DNA from: Paenibacillus sinopodophylli
Lineage (GTDB): Bacteria; Bacillota; Bacilli; Paenibacillales; Paenibacillaceae
Length of the DNA: 64,000 nt
Assembly: GCF_005930355.1 (NCBI RefSeq)
Contig: NZ_VDBO01000001.1
Location: 1,151,339-1,215,338, forward strand
Direction: 5' to 3'
Shown: in pieces, positions 17,799-25,500 of the stretch
Position numbering within the stretch: the first letter of the stretch is position 1
How the letters are laid out: the number at the start of each line of letters is the position of its first letter
The notes under the pieces: model-generated
The model's input: the letters and a program-made list of their open reading frames with translations, nothing else
What the model was told of the DNA's origin: nothing
Databases searched by the model: none
Made by a program: the position numbers and the translations under genes

Positions 17799-18806
17799 TT
17801 ATTCTCCTATCAGCATAGCTGTAATCTCTTCTGCTTGAGCTAGAATCGATACAGGATCAAAGTACCAGAAACGATCAGCAGCCAGCTCGAGAACATGATT
17901 GTTTTTTACAGCATCCATGGAGTTCCATATTTCCGTTTGCTTAAACTCATCGTTGCCGACCTCTGAGAACAGCAGAATATAGTCTCCAGCATACTCAGGA
18001 AGCACTTCCAGCGAAAGCTCCTTCCACTGTGTATCGCCAAACAGCTCATTGCGAATGCGTTCAGTTGGTTGAAGCTGAAGGGCTCCGTAGATCGCCTGAC
18101 CGCCTCTGCCGAAGTTGTCGCCGAACGTATACGTCGTTTTTCCACCCGATTCAAAAATAGTAAAGGTTTCATCCTTGCCCACTTTGCCAGAGAGTTTGCC
18201 TCTAAGCTCTTCAATCTTTGCATCGTAAGCCGTTAACCAGCTTTCCGCTTCGGCTTGCTTACCAAGCAGCTCCGCAATCCCTCTCATCTCGGCATGCACG
18301 CCCTTGAACGTTGCGTTCGTACCGAAAGGAATGGAAATCGTTGGCGCTATTTTGGACAGCTGATCATAGACATTAGCATCCTCATTCGCAGTAATAATTA
18401 GGTCAGGCTCAAGCGATACAACTTTCTCCAAGTTAATCCCGCTGCGATCGCCGATTCCCTCAATTCCCACTGCCAGATCTTTCGTATACGGATTATCTAT
18501 ATAATATTGGTCAGCCCCTACAGGCTTCACGCCAAGTGCCAGCAACGTCTGCAAATATTGGTCAGCAACGATTCGCTTAGGGTTCGTCGGGATTTCGACA
18601 TCCCCCTTAACTGATTTGTATATCCGTGTAGCCTTCTCTTCCGTTGCAGCAGTTGGACTAGCTGATGGCGATGGCGTAAGCTCAGCGTTGTTCGTTTGAC
18701 TTGCTGCTTCATTGGTCGCCGTATTATTCGCACCGCATGCCGCAAGCAGAGTTGCCAGTATGAGCATGACCATCCCTAGTCCTAATCTCTTTCTCAAGCT
18801 TTGCAT
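17799..18806 (-). CDS. Iron-siderophore ABC transporter substrate-binding lipoprotein
   Basis: 335 residues from the ATG that follows GAGGAA; an in-frame start 72 nt upstream would add residues before a clear signal peptide and was rejected. Signal peptide with lipobox LLAAC (Cys about 24), a Thr/Ser/Ala-rich linker, then the class III binding fold: VEIPTNPKRIVADQYLQTLLALGVKPVG, SLEPDLIITANE, and a helical backbone with FESGGKTTYTFGDNFGRGGQ. This is the FeuA/FhuD-type pattern for ferri-siderophores. No permease or ATPase gene is adjacent, so it must use transporter parts encoded elsewhere. A Fur-like site lies before it and an AraC sensor gene just upstream. Confidence 0.9.
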   Translation of the reverse strand: MQSLRKRLGLGMVMLILATLLAACGANNTATNEAASQTNNAELTPSPSASPTAATEEKATRIYKSVKGDVEIPTNPKRIVADQYLQTLLALGVKPVGADQYYIDNPYTKDLAVGIEGIGDRSGINLEKVVSLEPDLIITANEDANVYDQLSKIAPTISIPFGTNATFKGVHAEMRGIAELLGKQAEAESWLTAYDAKIEELRGKLSGKVGKDETFTIFESGGKTTYTFGDNFGRGGQAIYGALQLQPTERIRNELFGDTQWKELSLEVLPEYAGDYILLFSEVGNDEFKQTEIWNSMDAVKNNHVLELAADRFWYFDPVSILAQAEEITAMLIGE

Positions 18807-18841
18807 CTTTCTGTTCCTCTTTCCGTCTGTTATTTTGCGAA

Positions 18842-18856
18842 TGATTACCATTCTCA
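18842..18856 (-). promoter_or_regulatory. Candidate Fur box before the siderophore-binding gene
   Basis: On the minus strand TGAGAATGGTAATCA matches the 7-1-7 Fur consensus TGATAATNATTATCA at 11 of 14 defined positions. It lies 36-50 nt before the start codon, where repression of the promoter would be expected. The iron-transport function of the gene supports the call. Confidence 0.65.
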
Positions 18857-18912
18857 TAAGATAACAGTAACAGCCCATCCATCTTTGCGTCCATAGCTAA
18901 ATGTGATGTTTG

Positions 18913-20310
18913 TCAGCTGCTTTTCGAAGCGCTAGAAGATATGAAATGGACAATATCATGAAGCTGCTTTCCTGTCGAAGCTGGATCGAACCCATAGAAG
19001 GCATCGCCATTGATGAGATAGAGACGATCATTCTGAACAGCAGCAAGCTGCTGCCAGCAATCTTTACTCATGATGTTTTGTACTTTTCTCCGCTCCGTCT
19101 GACCCTTGGGGAGCACAACAAACATATGGTCGGCAGCATGTGCATGAACCGCTGTGGTAGCAACCTCCACATATCCAATTCTGTGCTTACCGTTCTTTAT
19201 CATGCTAAGTGGCGGCGCGAATTGTAACGCATCGTATAATAGATGGGACGCCCTTCCCCACTTGTCACCGAACACATAGCTGGTTTCCGCTCCGAGTTCA
19301 ATGACGACTGCAGTGCCGCGTTTGCCAAGGCATTGATCCAGCTCGCGACCAGCAATCCCTGCCCGTTCTTCCAAGCGCAGAAGGCAGTCCTTCGCTGCAG
19401 TCATGCGATCTGCAATCTCTGCTACACGCAAAAACTGTTCGTCCCAATTCATTTGCTCGAACGGCAACGAAACGAGCGGGGAGATACGCCGGAGTTCCTC
19501 GGAGCGTTCGTCATTCGGTGCGTAATCAAGAATCAAGTCAGGCAAAGTCGGTTTAATCGCCGCATACAGATCTTTTGGTACGTTTGCAAATAGATGAACG
19601 TCATCTCTTGATGCCGTTTGTCCAAAGCAGTTAAGAGCCCACTTGGATATAACCGCCATGGAAGGCATAATCCCCAAGGTAAGCAGGCATGCCGAGTAAT
19701 TATAGGACAAAGTCGCTATTCGTTTCGGTCGCTTCAGATAAATAGTCGGAGCAGCTCCGATGACCTGTTTGAAACGACGGCTCAAATAGAACCCATCCTT
19801 ATAACCAACACTCAGCGCCGTTTCATACAAATCCTGTTTGGATGTGAATAGCTGTTCCTGCGCAGCGCGAATTCGCAGCTCCGTTACATATGCTTTGAAC
19901 GTTTTTCCTGTATGACGCTTGAATACTCGCGAGAAATGTTCCTGGCTTACGCAAGCTCGTTTCGCCACTGCGGACCTCGTCATCTCACCCGAGTAGTGAG
20001 CATTTATATAGGTGAGCGTCTCATCCATCCAAACTGGGCTAGAGACTGATTTTTCCGTCTGGGGCTCGCTTGCAGTGCAGCATTTATTTCCTTTCTCATA
20101 TCCGTTGCTGCTATGTACCGTATCCGGAATAATTCCTGCTCGAAGCTGCTGCCTTAGCTCTTCTGCCGCTTCATGAGACAGCTCGCCAACATTGGCAATT
20201 AACCGATGTTTCGGCTTCCCATTCTCATCTCGGTAGGATTCTACAATTTTATAGTAATAGTGCTGGTATACGCTATTTTTCCGCTTAAGCGGAACTTTTT
20301 TCAGAAACAA
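18913..20310 (-). CDS. AraC-family regulator with siderophore-binding (Btr-type) domain and transposase-like N-terminus
   Basis: 465 residues from a TTG that follows AGAGGGGGA by about 6 nt; an in-frame ATG 96 nt upstream has no SD. Residues 1-60 (FLKKVPLKRKN, YYYKIVESYRDENGKPKHR, LIANVGEL) resemble the N-terminus of IS1634-type transposases, not AraC proteins. Residues about 95-195 are the double HTH (SAVAKRACVSQEHFSRVFKRH; ALSVGYKDGFYLSRRFKQ). The rest is a periplasmic-binding-protein fold (YVFGDKWGRASHLLYDALQF) as in B. subtilis Btr, which senses ferri-bacillibactin. It most likely activates the adjacent binding-protein gene when iron is short. A Fur box lies about 105 nt upstream. Function is inferred; the N-terminal fusion is the odd point. 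Confidence 0.88.
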   Translation of the reverse strand: MFLKKVPLKRKNSVYQHYYYKIVESYRDENGKPKHRLIANVGELSHEAAEELRQQLRAGIIPDTVHSSNGYEKGNKCCTASEPQTEKSVSSPVWMDETLTYINAHYSGEMTRSAVAKRACVSQEHFSRVFKRHTGKTFKAYVTELRIRAAQEQLFTSKQDLYETALSVGYKDGFYLSRRFKQVIGAAPTIYLKRPKRIATLSYNYSACLLTLGIMPSMAVISKWALNCFGQTASRDDVHLFANVPKDLYAAIKPTLPDLILDYAPNDERSEELRRISPLVSLPFEQMNWDEQFLRVAEIADRMTAAKDCLLRLEERAGIAGRELDQCLGKRGTAVVIELGAETSYVFGDKWGRASHLLYDALQFAPPLSMIKNGKHRIGYVEVATTAVHAHAADHMFVVLPKGQTERRKVQNIMSKDCWQQLAAVQNDRLYLINGDAFYGFDPASTGKQLHDIVHFISSSASKSS

Positions 20311-20413
20311 GCATGGTCCCCCTCTTATAGGACTACAGACTTGCAAGTGAAGTCTTGCTGTCGTCCCTTTATTGAATAAATGTCCTGAGAATGATGTAGC
20401 ATCCATTTCACAG

Positions 20414-20428
20414 TGATAACCATTATCA
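20414..20428. promoter_or_regulatory. Fur box (near-perfect)
   Basis: TGATAACCATTATCA matches TGATAATNATTATCA at 13 of 14 defined positions. It lies between the AraC-type gene (leftward) and a tiny rightward ORF with a perfect SD. It could repress either or both promoters under iron repletion. It is the strongest Fur site in the window. Confidence 0.85.
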
Positions 20429-20449
20429 ATTATATAGGAGGAACCTGAT

Positions 20450-20491
20450 ATGGGAAAGCAAAGTTTTTATGACAGCCTTAATCACTGCTAA
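20450..20491 (+). CDS. 13-codon ORF behind Fur box and perfect SD; leader peptide or remnant
   Basis: ATG 8 nt after AGGAGG opens MGKQSFYDSLNHC and stops with TAA. The Fur box starts 36 nt before the ATG, the spacing expected for a real iron-regulated gene start. The codons end just inside the tail of the leftward 62-residue gene. Either this is a small iron-starvation peptide, or the 5' stub of a siderophore gene whose body was deleted. I see no homology. Confidence 0.4.
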   Translation: MGKQSFYDSLNHC

Positions 20492-20666
20492 TGAACTGAA
20501 ATACGCCTATAAACAAAATAAGACCAACAAACACAATAAGAAAACCGATACCAAATCTCGCAAGCCCAGAACGGCTGCCCTTCGATTGCGACTTTAACTG
20601 CTCAACCTGCTCCTCCAGCTTCCGCAAAGATTGTTTCATTTCTTGCATTTCCTTCTCGTTTGACAA
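20478..20666 (-). CDS. Small single-helix membrane protein with coiled coil
   Basis: 62 residues from a TTG start 9 nt after AAGGAG. Residues 4-27 form a coiled-coil stretch (MQEMKQSLRKLEEQVEQLK), a Ser/Gly/Arg linker follows, and residues about 36-58 are one membrane helix (FGIGFLIVFVGLILFIGVF). No family known to me. It may share a transcript with the 60-residue gene of similar but reversed architecture to its left-hand neighbour upstream; both are tiny helix-plus-coil proteins. Confidence 0.65.
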   Translation of the reverse strand: MSNEKEMQEMKQSLRKLEEQVEQLKSQSKGSRSGLARFGIGFLIVFVGLILFIGVFQFISSD

Positions 20667-20733
20667 GGTAAAGCACTCCTTTCTAATTCCAGAACCTTAT
20701 CCGTTTAAACGCCGACGAGTGACCAAGCCACCT

Positions 20734-20916
20734 TTAAACGCGTTTATCTACGATGTGCTTACTCTGATGTATTTCTTTACGCAGTAATCTCATTTCGTCG
20801 TTAAGCATCTCCATTTGTTTTGTTAATTTAGATGAATCAATGGCTCCACGAATCACTACAGACAACAATAGCATGAACACAACTAAAAAAATGACGGCAA
20901 TGAGTAAAGGCTCCAT
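20734..20916 (-). CDS. Small membrane protein with C-terminal coiled coil
   Basis: 60 residues starting MEPLLIAVIFLVVFMLLL: membrane helix at residues 3-25, then a charged helix (KLTKQMEMLNDEMRLLRKEIHQ). The ATG follows AGAGGGGGA. An in-frame ATG 186 nt upstream has no SD and adds a Cys-rich unlikely extension, so it was rejected. No family recognised. It precedes the other small membrane protein by about 70 nt, with reversed order of helix and coil; the two may interact. Confidence 0.6.
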   Translation of the reverse strand: MEPLLIAVIFLVVFMLLLSVVIRGAIDSSKLTKQMEMLNDEMRLLRKEIHQSKHIVDKRV

Positions 20917-21112
20917 CTTGAGCGTTCCCCCTCTGTTCTCAGCAGACTTTACGGAATGGCTCCACATGCATTTCCATAATTTTACCAGAAAGATCGACTG
21001 AATCAAAGCATAAATCATGAAAAGCATGCAGCCATGCTTACAACAATCCGATCCCATAAGCGCACATTTGTGCTTACAACCACCGTTCGAGCTTTGCCTC
21101 AATTTCTAAACA
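20917..21112. other. Spacer with direct repeat and hairpin, no gene seen
   Basis: On the minus strand TTGTAAGCA occurs twice (around 21013-21021 and 21075-21083 region), and a TAAGC/GCTTA hairpin with CAC/GTG lies between them. It is upstream of the 60-residue gene and may carry its regulator site. I see no SD-led ORF other than the rejected extension. Confidence 0.35.
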
Positions 21113-21156
21113 AATAAAAAAAACGGCATGCTCACTGTCACCAGTAAGCACACCGT
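21113..21156 (-). terminator. Terminator after rpoZ
   Basis: On the minus strand ACGGTGTGCTTACTG pairs imperfectly with CAGTGAGCATGCCGT around a GTGA loop and runs into eight T. It lies 30 nt after the rpoZ stop and closes the remA-gmk-rpoZ transcript. Confidence 0.85.
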
Positions 21157-21185
21157 CATGTTCTTTATTGCGTCAATTCTAACGC

Positions 21186-21395
21186 TTAATCCTCTTTTGT
21201 AGCGAGGTTTTCCACTTGGAGAATGTCGCCGTAAATTTCTTCCAGCGCTACGCCAACATATTTGCGGGAGCGCGGGTTTTTAAGCTCCGACTTATCTCCA
21301 TTACGAAGCATGCGTGCACGTCTCGAAGCAGCTACTACCAGCGTGTATTTACTGTCAACTTTTTTCACCATTTCGTCAATGGACGGATATAACAT
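21186..21395 (-). CDS. rpoZ: RNA polymerase omega subunit
   Basis: 69 residues: MLYPSIDEMVKKVDSKYTLVVAASRRAR, then KYVGVALEEIYGDIL. The omega motif (YTLV..A.RRAR) that wraps the beta' C-terminus is intact. Omega aids core assembly. It follows gmk by 16 nt, as in B. subtilis. AGGAGAA precedes the ATG. In B. subtilis coaBC comes next; here a terminator and unrelated genes follow. Confidence 0.96.
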   Translation of the reverse strand: MLYPSIDEMVKKVDSKYTLVVAASRRARMLRNGDKSELKNPRSRKYVGVALEEIYGDILQVENLATKED

Positions 21396-21411
21396 CGTTC
21401 ATTCTCCTCAC

Positions 21412-22029
21412 TCATGCTTTCTCAATTGCAGCAACCATACCCGAAACATAAGGTAAATATCTTTCTCTGCGGCAATGCTCTGCTATCATGATGCTGCGAA
21501 TACGATCGCATGCAGCATCTATCTCATCATTCAATACCGCATAGTCGTAGTGGCCAAGCAAATTCATTTCATCAACCGCTACGGACATACGATTATTGAT
21601 CGTATCCAAAGATTCAGTACCGCGACCTGTAATGCGCTGCTTGAGCTCATCCAAGGAAGGAGGCAATAAAAATACGAAAATGCCTTCCGGAAACTTTTGT
21701 TTCACCTTCAGTGCACCTTGTACTTCAATTTCCAGAATAACATCCTTGCCGCTAGCTAACGTCCGTTCTACGAAATCACGCGGAGTGCCGTAGTAATTAC
21801 CAACATATTCCGCATGTTCCAGAAGGGCGTCGCGTGCAATCATATCCTGAAACTGCTCATGGCTCTTGAAAAAATAATTGACTCCATCGACTTCACCCTG
21901 TCGCGGCAATCTGGTCGTCGCCGACACAGAATAAACCAGCTCAGGAACCTTATTACGAAGCACAGAACATACCGTACCCTTGCCAACCCCTGAAGGGCCG
22001 GACAATACAATTAACAATCCCTTATCCAT
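21412..22029 (-). CDS. gmk: Guanylate kinase
   Basis: 205 residues from [21 protein letters not shown], with Walker A GPSGVGKG, the GMP-binding [17 protein letters not shown], and [13 protein letters not shown]. It phosphorylates GMP to GDP. The chosen ATG is 4-5 nt after GGGGAG and 13 nt after remA stops; an earlier in-frame ATG lies inside remA and has no reason to be used. Normal length. Confidence 0.96.
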   Translation of the reverse strand: MDKGLLIVLSGPSGVGKGTVCSVLRNKVPELVYSVSATTRLPRQGEVDGVNYFFKSHEQFQDMIARDALLEHAEYVGNYYGTPRDFVERTLASGKDVILEIEVQGALKVKQKFPEGIFVFLLPPSLDELKQRITGRGTESLDTINNRMSVAVDEMNLLGHYDYAVLNDEIDAACDRIRSIMIAEHCRRERYLPYVSGMVAAIEKA

Positions 22030-22042
22030 ATGACTCCCCGTA

Positions 22043-22303
22043 CTATTCGTCGTTATCGTCGTCCTTAGTGGATAATCGGTGTGCAACCGTCTCAGGTTGA
22101 ACAGCCGACAATATCACATGATCGCTATCCGTAATAATTACAGCGCGCGTACGGCGTCCATAAGTTGCATCAATAAGCATATGGCGGTCGCGAGCTTCTT
22201 GAATAATCCGCTTAATCGGAGCCGATTCCGGGCTTACGATTGAAATAATGCGGTTTGCAGATACAATATTGCCGAATCCGATATTAATGAGTTTAATAGC
22301 CAA
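22043..22303 (-). CDS. remA: Extracellular matrix regulator RemA (DUF370)
   Basis: 86 residues: [43 protein letters not shown]. RemA is a DNA-binding ring protein that activates biofilm matrix genes and osmoprotectant genes in B. subtilis. The start is TTG, 8 nt after GGGGGAGG. The basic Arg-Arg-Thr-Arg loop that binds DNA is kept. In B. subtilis yicC/yloC precedes it; here it does not. Confidence 0.95.
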   Translation of the reverse strand: MAIKLINIGFGNIVSANRIISIVSPESAPIKRIIQEARDRHMLIDATYGRRTRAVIITDSDHVILSAVQPETVAHRLSTKDDDNDE

Positions 22304-22366
22304 GCCTGGTTCCTCCCCCGCCTACGGTCTTCCCTGTGCATCTGTCTGCAAATGTTTAATAACGAG

Positions 22367-22395
22367 TTTATATTGAGAAAAAGTGAATACGACAA
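22367..22395 (-). promoter_or_regulatory. Sigma-A promoter of remA-gmk-rpoZ
   Basis: TTGTCG, 17 nt, TATAAA on the minus strand, about 65 nt before the remA start. Good match (4 and 5 of 6 bases) and ideal spacing. The rest of the 340-nt gap up to the upstream terminator holds a GCCGTT/AACGGC hairpin near 22494-22509 but no SD-led gene. Confidence 0.65.
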
Positions 22396-22590
22396 GTTTG
22401 CGTTCTTGCCAAATACCGACAGAACTACTGCACTATTGTTGACGAAAAAAGTGCCTTGCATACTTTCCTGCCTAGACGCTTGCGATTACCGCTGCCGTTT
22501 GGTAACGGCCTGTCCTTGCCATGCTGTGTAAGTGTGGCAACAGTATCCATGCTCTATTTTAATTGATTTTTCGTCTATGAACAAGCGAAA

Positions 22591-22625
22591 ATGCGAAAAC
22601 AAGCAAAAAAGGCTCGTTTCCGCAT
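22591..22625 (-). terminator. Terminator after the methionine-synthesis gene
   Basis: GATGCGGAAACGAGC and GCTTGTTTTCGCAT pair over about 14 bp with G-U pairs around a T6 loop, about 20 nt after the stop codon. It separates this transcript from remA. Confidence 0.7.
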
Positions 22626-22643
22626 CTTTTCTTCACCATTTAG

Positions 22644-24518
22644 CTACAAACGCTCTGTTTTCTCCCACACATACTGCGTGAGCTGAACGCCCATATCATA
22701 GAACATAAACGGGGTAATCAAATAGATTCCTTTGAAATGCGGTAAAGCCGCATCGAGCAGCTCCTTGGCAATTTGTACACCTTCTGCACGGCCTGCTTCA
22801 CCTTCAAGTCCGGCCATTCTAGCGCGAACCTCGTCTGAGAGCTGAATGCCCGGCACCTCATTATGAAGGTATTCGGCATTGCGCCCACTTGCAAGCGGCA
22901 TAATACCGATAAAGACAGGCACGGAGAGATGTTTCGTTGATTCTGCTATACGTTCAATGAGCGCAGGATCGTAAACAGGCTGTGTCATAATATAATCAGC
23001 GCCAGATTTGATTTTGCGTTCAAGCCGCTGCACAGCCTTGTCCAAATGCTTCACATTCGGATTAAAAGCGGCACCAACGACGAACTTAGCCTTCTGCTTG
23101 AGCGGCTTGCCTGAGAATGCCGTACCGTCATTCAATTGCTTGATCATCCGAATCATCTCGAAGGAGGTCAAGTCATACACCGAGCTGGAATCCGGCAAAT
23201 CACCAAAGCGGGCAGGATCACCAGTAACCGCTAGAACATGGTCAATATCAAGTGCATCGAGGCCCATCATATGAGACTGTGTACCGATCAAGTTGCGATC
23301 GCGACAAGCAATATGCACAAGCGGCCTAAGGCCGACTTTCTCCTGCACAAGAGCAGCAAGTGCAATGTTGCTCATTCGAGTAACAGCGAGCGAGTTATCG
23401 GCCATAGTGACCGCGTCTGCCTTCGCTTCCTTAAGCGCCGCTGCTCCATCCATAAACTTACGGATATCCAAATCACGCGGTGGATCAAGCTCGACAATAA
23501 CCGTATGACGCTTTAGCACGAGATCAACAATTGATGGCTCCTGCAGAGCTTGTTTGCTCGAATTGGAATCCTTGTCAGCAAGTTTCTCTGCTGGTTTAAC
23601 GATAATCTTCTCAGGCATGGTCGGAAGCGCAGCCGTCTGGCCGATTTGAGGAACATAACCCTCAAGCGCGTCTGCAATCGCCTTAATATGCTCAGGCGTC
23701 GTTCCGCAGCACCCGCCGATCAGCCTTGCTCCGCGGTCAGCGAAGCGAAGCGCTGATTCCGCAAAATATTCCGGACCCGCTGAATACGTATATTTGCCAT
23801 CAATATAGTCTGGAATACCCGCATTCGGATATACGGACAATGGTAGCGTTACAGGACCTGTGATCGAATCGATGGCGCGCATAATGCCGTTGGGACCGCT
23901 CCGGCAGTTGAAGCCAACGACATCAGCACCTTCCTCCTGAAGCAGGTCGAAAGCATGCTTCATGCCGTTCCCTTCCTGTGTACGACCAACGTCCTCTACC
24001 GCAAATTGGCAAATGACAGGTACATTCGAGGCTGAACGCGCAATACGAAGCGCTAGCAGCATTTCGTCCAGATCGTAGAATGTTTCAAGAAGCAGACCGT
24101 CAACACCTTCATCGAGCAAGGCATGCATCTGACGCTGGTAAGCTTCAATGACTTTAGCTGTTCTTAGGTTTTTAAGCTTCCCGTCACGGATAGATCCGAC
24201 AGCACCGACGACGTATGCATCGTTGCTGATAGCCGCGCGCGCCGCGCGCACACCTGCGCGGTTGATTGCATCCATTTCATTCTCTAGGCCGTATTTCGAG
24301 AGCTTCTCCATATTGGCTGAGAACGTATTCGTCTCAATCACTCGTGCGCCCGCCTCATAGTAACGACGGTGTATATTCTCTATCACATCGGGACGAATCG
24401 TGTTGAATTCCTCGTAAGAAACACCGACAGGGAACCCCATCTGATACAGATAGGTTCCCATTGCGCCGTCCCCGGTCAAGATACGCTGCTGGAGCGCCTC
24501 CCTTAAATCCGGTTTCAT
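22644..24518 (-). CDS. Bifunctional homocysteine S-methyltransferase / methylenetetrahydrofolate reductase (YitJ type)
   Basis: 624 residues from the ATG about 10 nt after GGTGG (MKPDLREALQQRILTGDGAMG); two in-frame ATGs 9 and 18 nt upstream are possible starts. The N-terminal half (1-290) is a homocysteine methyltransferase barrel: GDGAMGTYLYQMG, ETNTFSAN, GFNCRSGPNG, and the zinc site GGCCGTTPEHI. The C-terminal half (about 335-624) is MetF-like: VIVELDPPRDLD, TMADNSLAVTRM, LAVTGDPARFGD, YIMTQPVYDP. It makes 5-methyl-THF and methylates homocysteine. It follows dapF by about 30 nt. In B. subtilis the homolog is S-box controlled; no S-box is present here. Confidence 0.93.
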   Translation of the reverse strand: MKPDLREALQQRILTGDGAMGTYLYQMGFPVGVSYEEFNTIRPDVIENIHRRYYEAGARVIETNTFSANMEKLSKYGLENEMDAINRAGVRAARAAISNDAYVVGAVGSIRDGKLKNLRTAKVIEAYQRQMHALLDEGVDGLLLETFYDLDEMLLALRIARSASNVPVICQFAVEDVGRTQEGNGMKHAFDLLQEEGADVVGFNCRSGPNGIMRAIDSITGPVTLPLSVYPNAGIPDYIDGKYTYSAGPEYFAESALRFADRGARLIGGCCGTTPEHIKAIADALEGYVPQIGQTAALPTMPEKIIVKPAEKLADKDSNSSKQALQEPSIVDLVLKRHTVIVELDPPRDLDIRKFMDGAAALKEAKADAVTMADNSLAVTRMSNIALAALVQEKVGLRPLVHIACRDRNLIGTQSHMMGLDALDIDHVLAVTGDPARFGDLPDSSSVYDLTSFEMIRMIKQLNDGTAFSGKPLKQKAKFVVGAAFNPNVKHLDKAVQRLERKIKSGADYIMTQPVYDPALIERIAESTKHLSVPVFIGIMPLASGRNAEYLHNEVPGIQLSDEVRARMAGLEGEAGRAEGVQIAKELLDAALPHFKGIYLITPFMFYDMGVQLTQYVWEKTERL

Positions 24519-24548
24519 TATATTCATACCACCCATCTTACGTTGCTC

Positions 24549-25379
24549 TTAGAAATTACCGCGGAACGATACAGCCGCGGGGCCAGACATATATACGTGA
24601 TTATCAGCTTCATTCCATTCGATCAGAAGATCTCCGCCTTTTAGTGATACCGTAGCCGTACGATCGGTAGCGCCCGTTAGAACGGAAGCTACAACCGTTG
24701 CGCAAGCTCCTGTACCGCAAGCGAGCGTCGGTCCTGCACCGCGTTCCCATACGCGCATATCCGTGTGGCTGCGGGAGTTGACCGTCACAAACTCAACGTT
24801 GATTTTACGCGGGAACAAAGGATGGGTCTCTAGCTTAGGGCCCCATGTATTCAGGTCAAAGCTCGCAGCATCATCTACGTAAATGACACAATGGGGATTG
24901 CCCATCGATACAGCCGTAAATCGGAATTCGCGTCCATCAACCTCAATTGGCTGCTCAATTACACGCTCAGCGTCGATCGTCGTTGGCACCTGAAGACCAT
25001 TCAGTATCGGCTCACCCATATCAACACGGACGGAAGCTACCTCGCCGTTCTCAATGGTAAGCTGAACCTTCTGAGCACCTGCGCCTAACGTTTCAATCGT
25101 AATTTCTTGTTTATCGGTTAACCCATTATCGTATACGTATTTGGCTACGCAGCGAATCGCATTGCCGCATTGCTCTGCTTCTGAGCCGTCAGAGTTAATT
25201 ATGCGCATCCGGAAATCTGCAATTTCCGAAGGAAGAATATAGACAAGGCCGTCAGCCCCGATTCCAAAAAATCGGTTGCAAAGCCGGATAGCCAAATCGG
25301 CCACATCAGCTGGCAACTGCTGCTCTCCTGCAATAACTACGAAGTCGTTTCCTAAACCGTTCATTTTTGTAAAATTCAT
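24549..25379 (-). CDS. dapF: Diaminopimelate epimerase
   Basis: 276 residues: MNFTKMNGLGNDFVV, the first catalytic Cys in SEAEQCGNAIRCVAKYV and the second in GPTLACGTGACATVVAS. It converts LL-DAP to meso-DAP for lysine and peptidoglycan. The SD AAGGAGAGGG is 7-8 nt before the ATG and takes part in a long inverted repeat described separately. It precedes the methionine enzyme on the same transcript, an amino-acid pairing not seen in B. subtilis at this place. Confidence 0.96.
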   Translation of the reverse strand: MNFTKMNGLGNDFVVIAGEQQLPADVADLAIRLCNRFFGIGADGLVYILPSEIADFRMRIINSDGSEAEQCGNAIRCVAKYVYDNGLTDKQEITIETLGAGAQKVQLTIENGEVASVRVDMGEPILNGLQVPTTIDAERVIEQPIEVDGREFRFTAVSMGNPHCVIYVDDAASFDLNTWGPKLETHPLFPRKINVEFVTVNSRSHTDMRVWERGAGPTLACGTGACATVVASVLTGATDRTATVSLKGGDLLIEWNEADNHVYMSGPAAVSFRGNF

Positions 25380-25460
25380 CTGATTGCCCTCTCCTTGCCG
25401 CGTCTCTTGGTATGATATTGCTATGATTTATTGTTAACAGCATACCGCAAAGCAAGGAGA
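25380..25460 (-). promoter_or_regulatory. Structured dapF leader that can sequester the SD site
   Basis: On the minus strand TCTCCTTGC (25452-25460) is the exact complement of GCAAGGAGA (25390-25398), which contains the dapF SD. Nested inside, GGTATG (25441-25446) pairs exactly with CATACC (25409-25414). The fold would hide the ribosome site unless opened by heat, a ligand, a protein or the upstream ribosome. No T-run follows, so it is not a terminator. Confidence 0.6.
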
Positions 25461-25500
25461 AAGGCTATTCATAATTTGTTCAATCATTTGTACTTATTCG

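Noticed and set aside
22304..22643. Degenerate yicC/yloC gene upstream of remA
   Set aside because: No frame of useful length resembling YicC in the 340-nt spacer.
25380..25500. S-box (SAM) riboswitch before the dapF-methionine gene pair
   Set aside because: None of the S-box core motifs are present; the structure is a plain SD-hiding stem.
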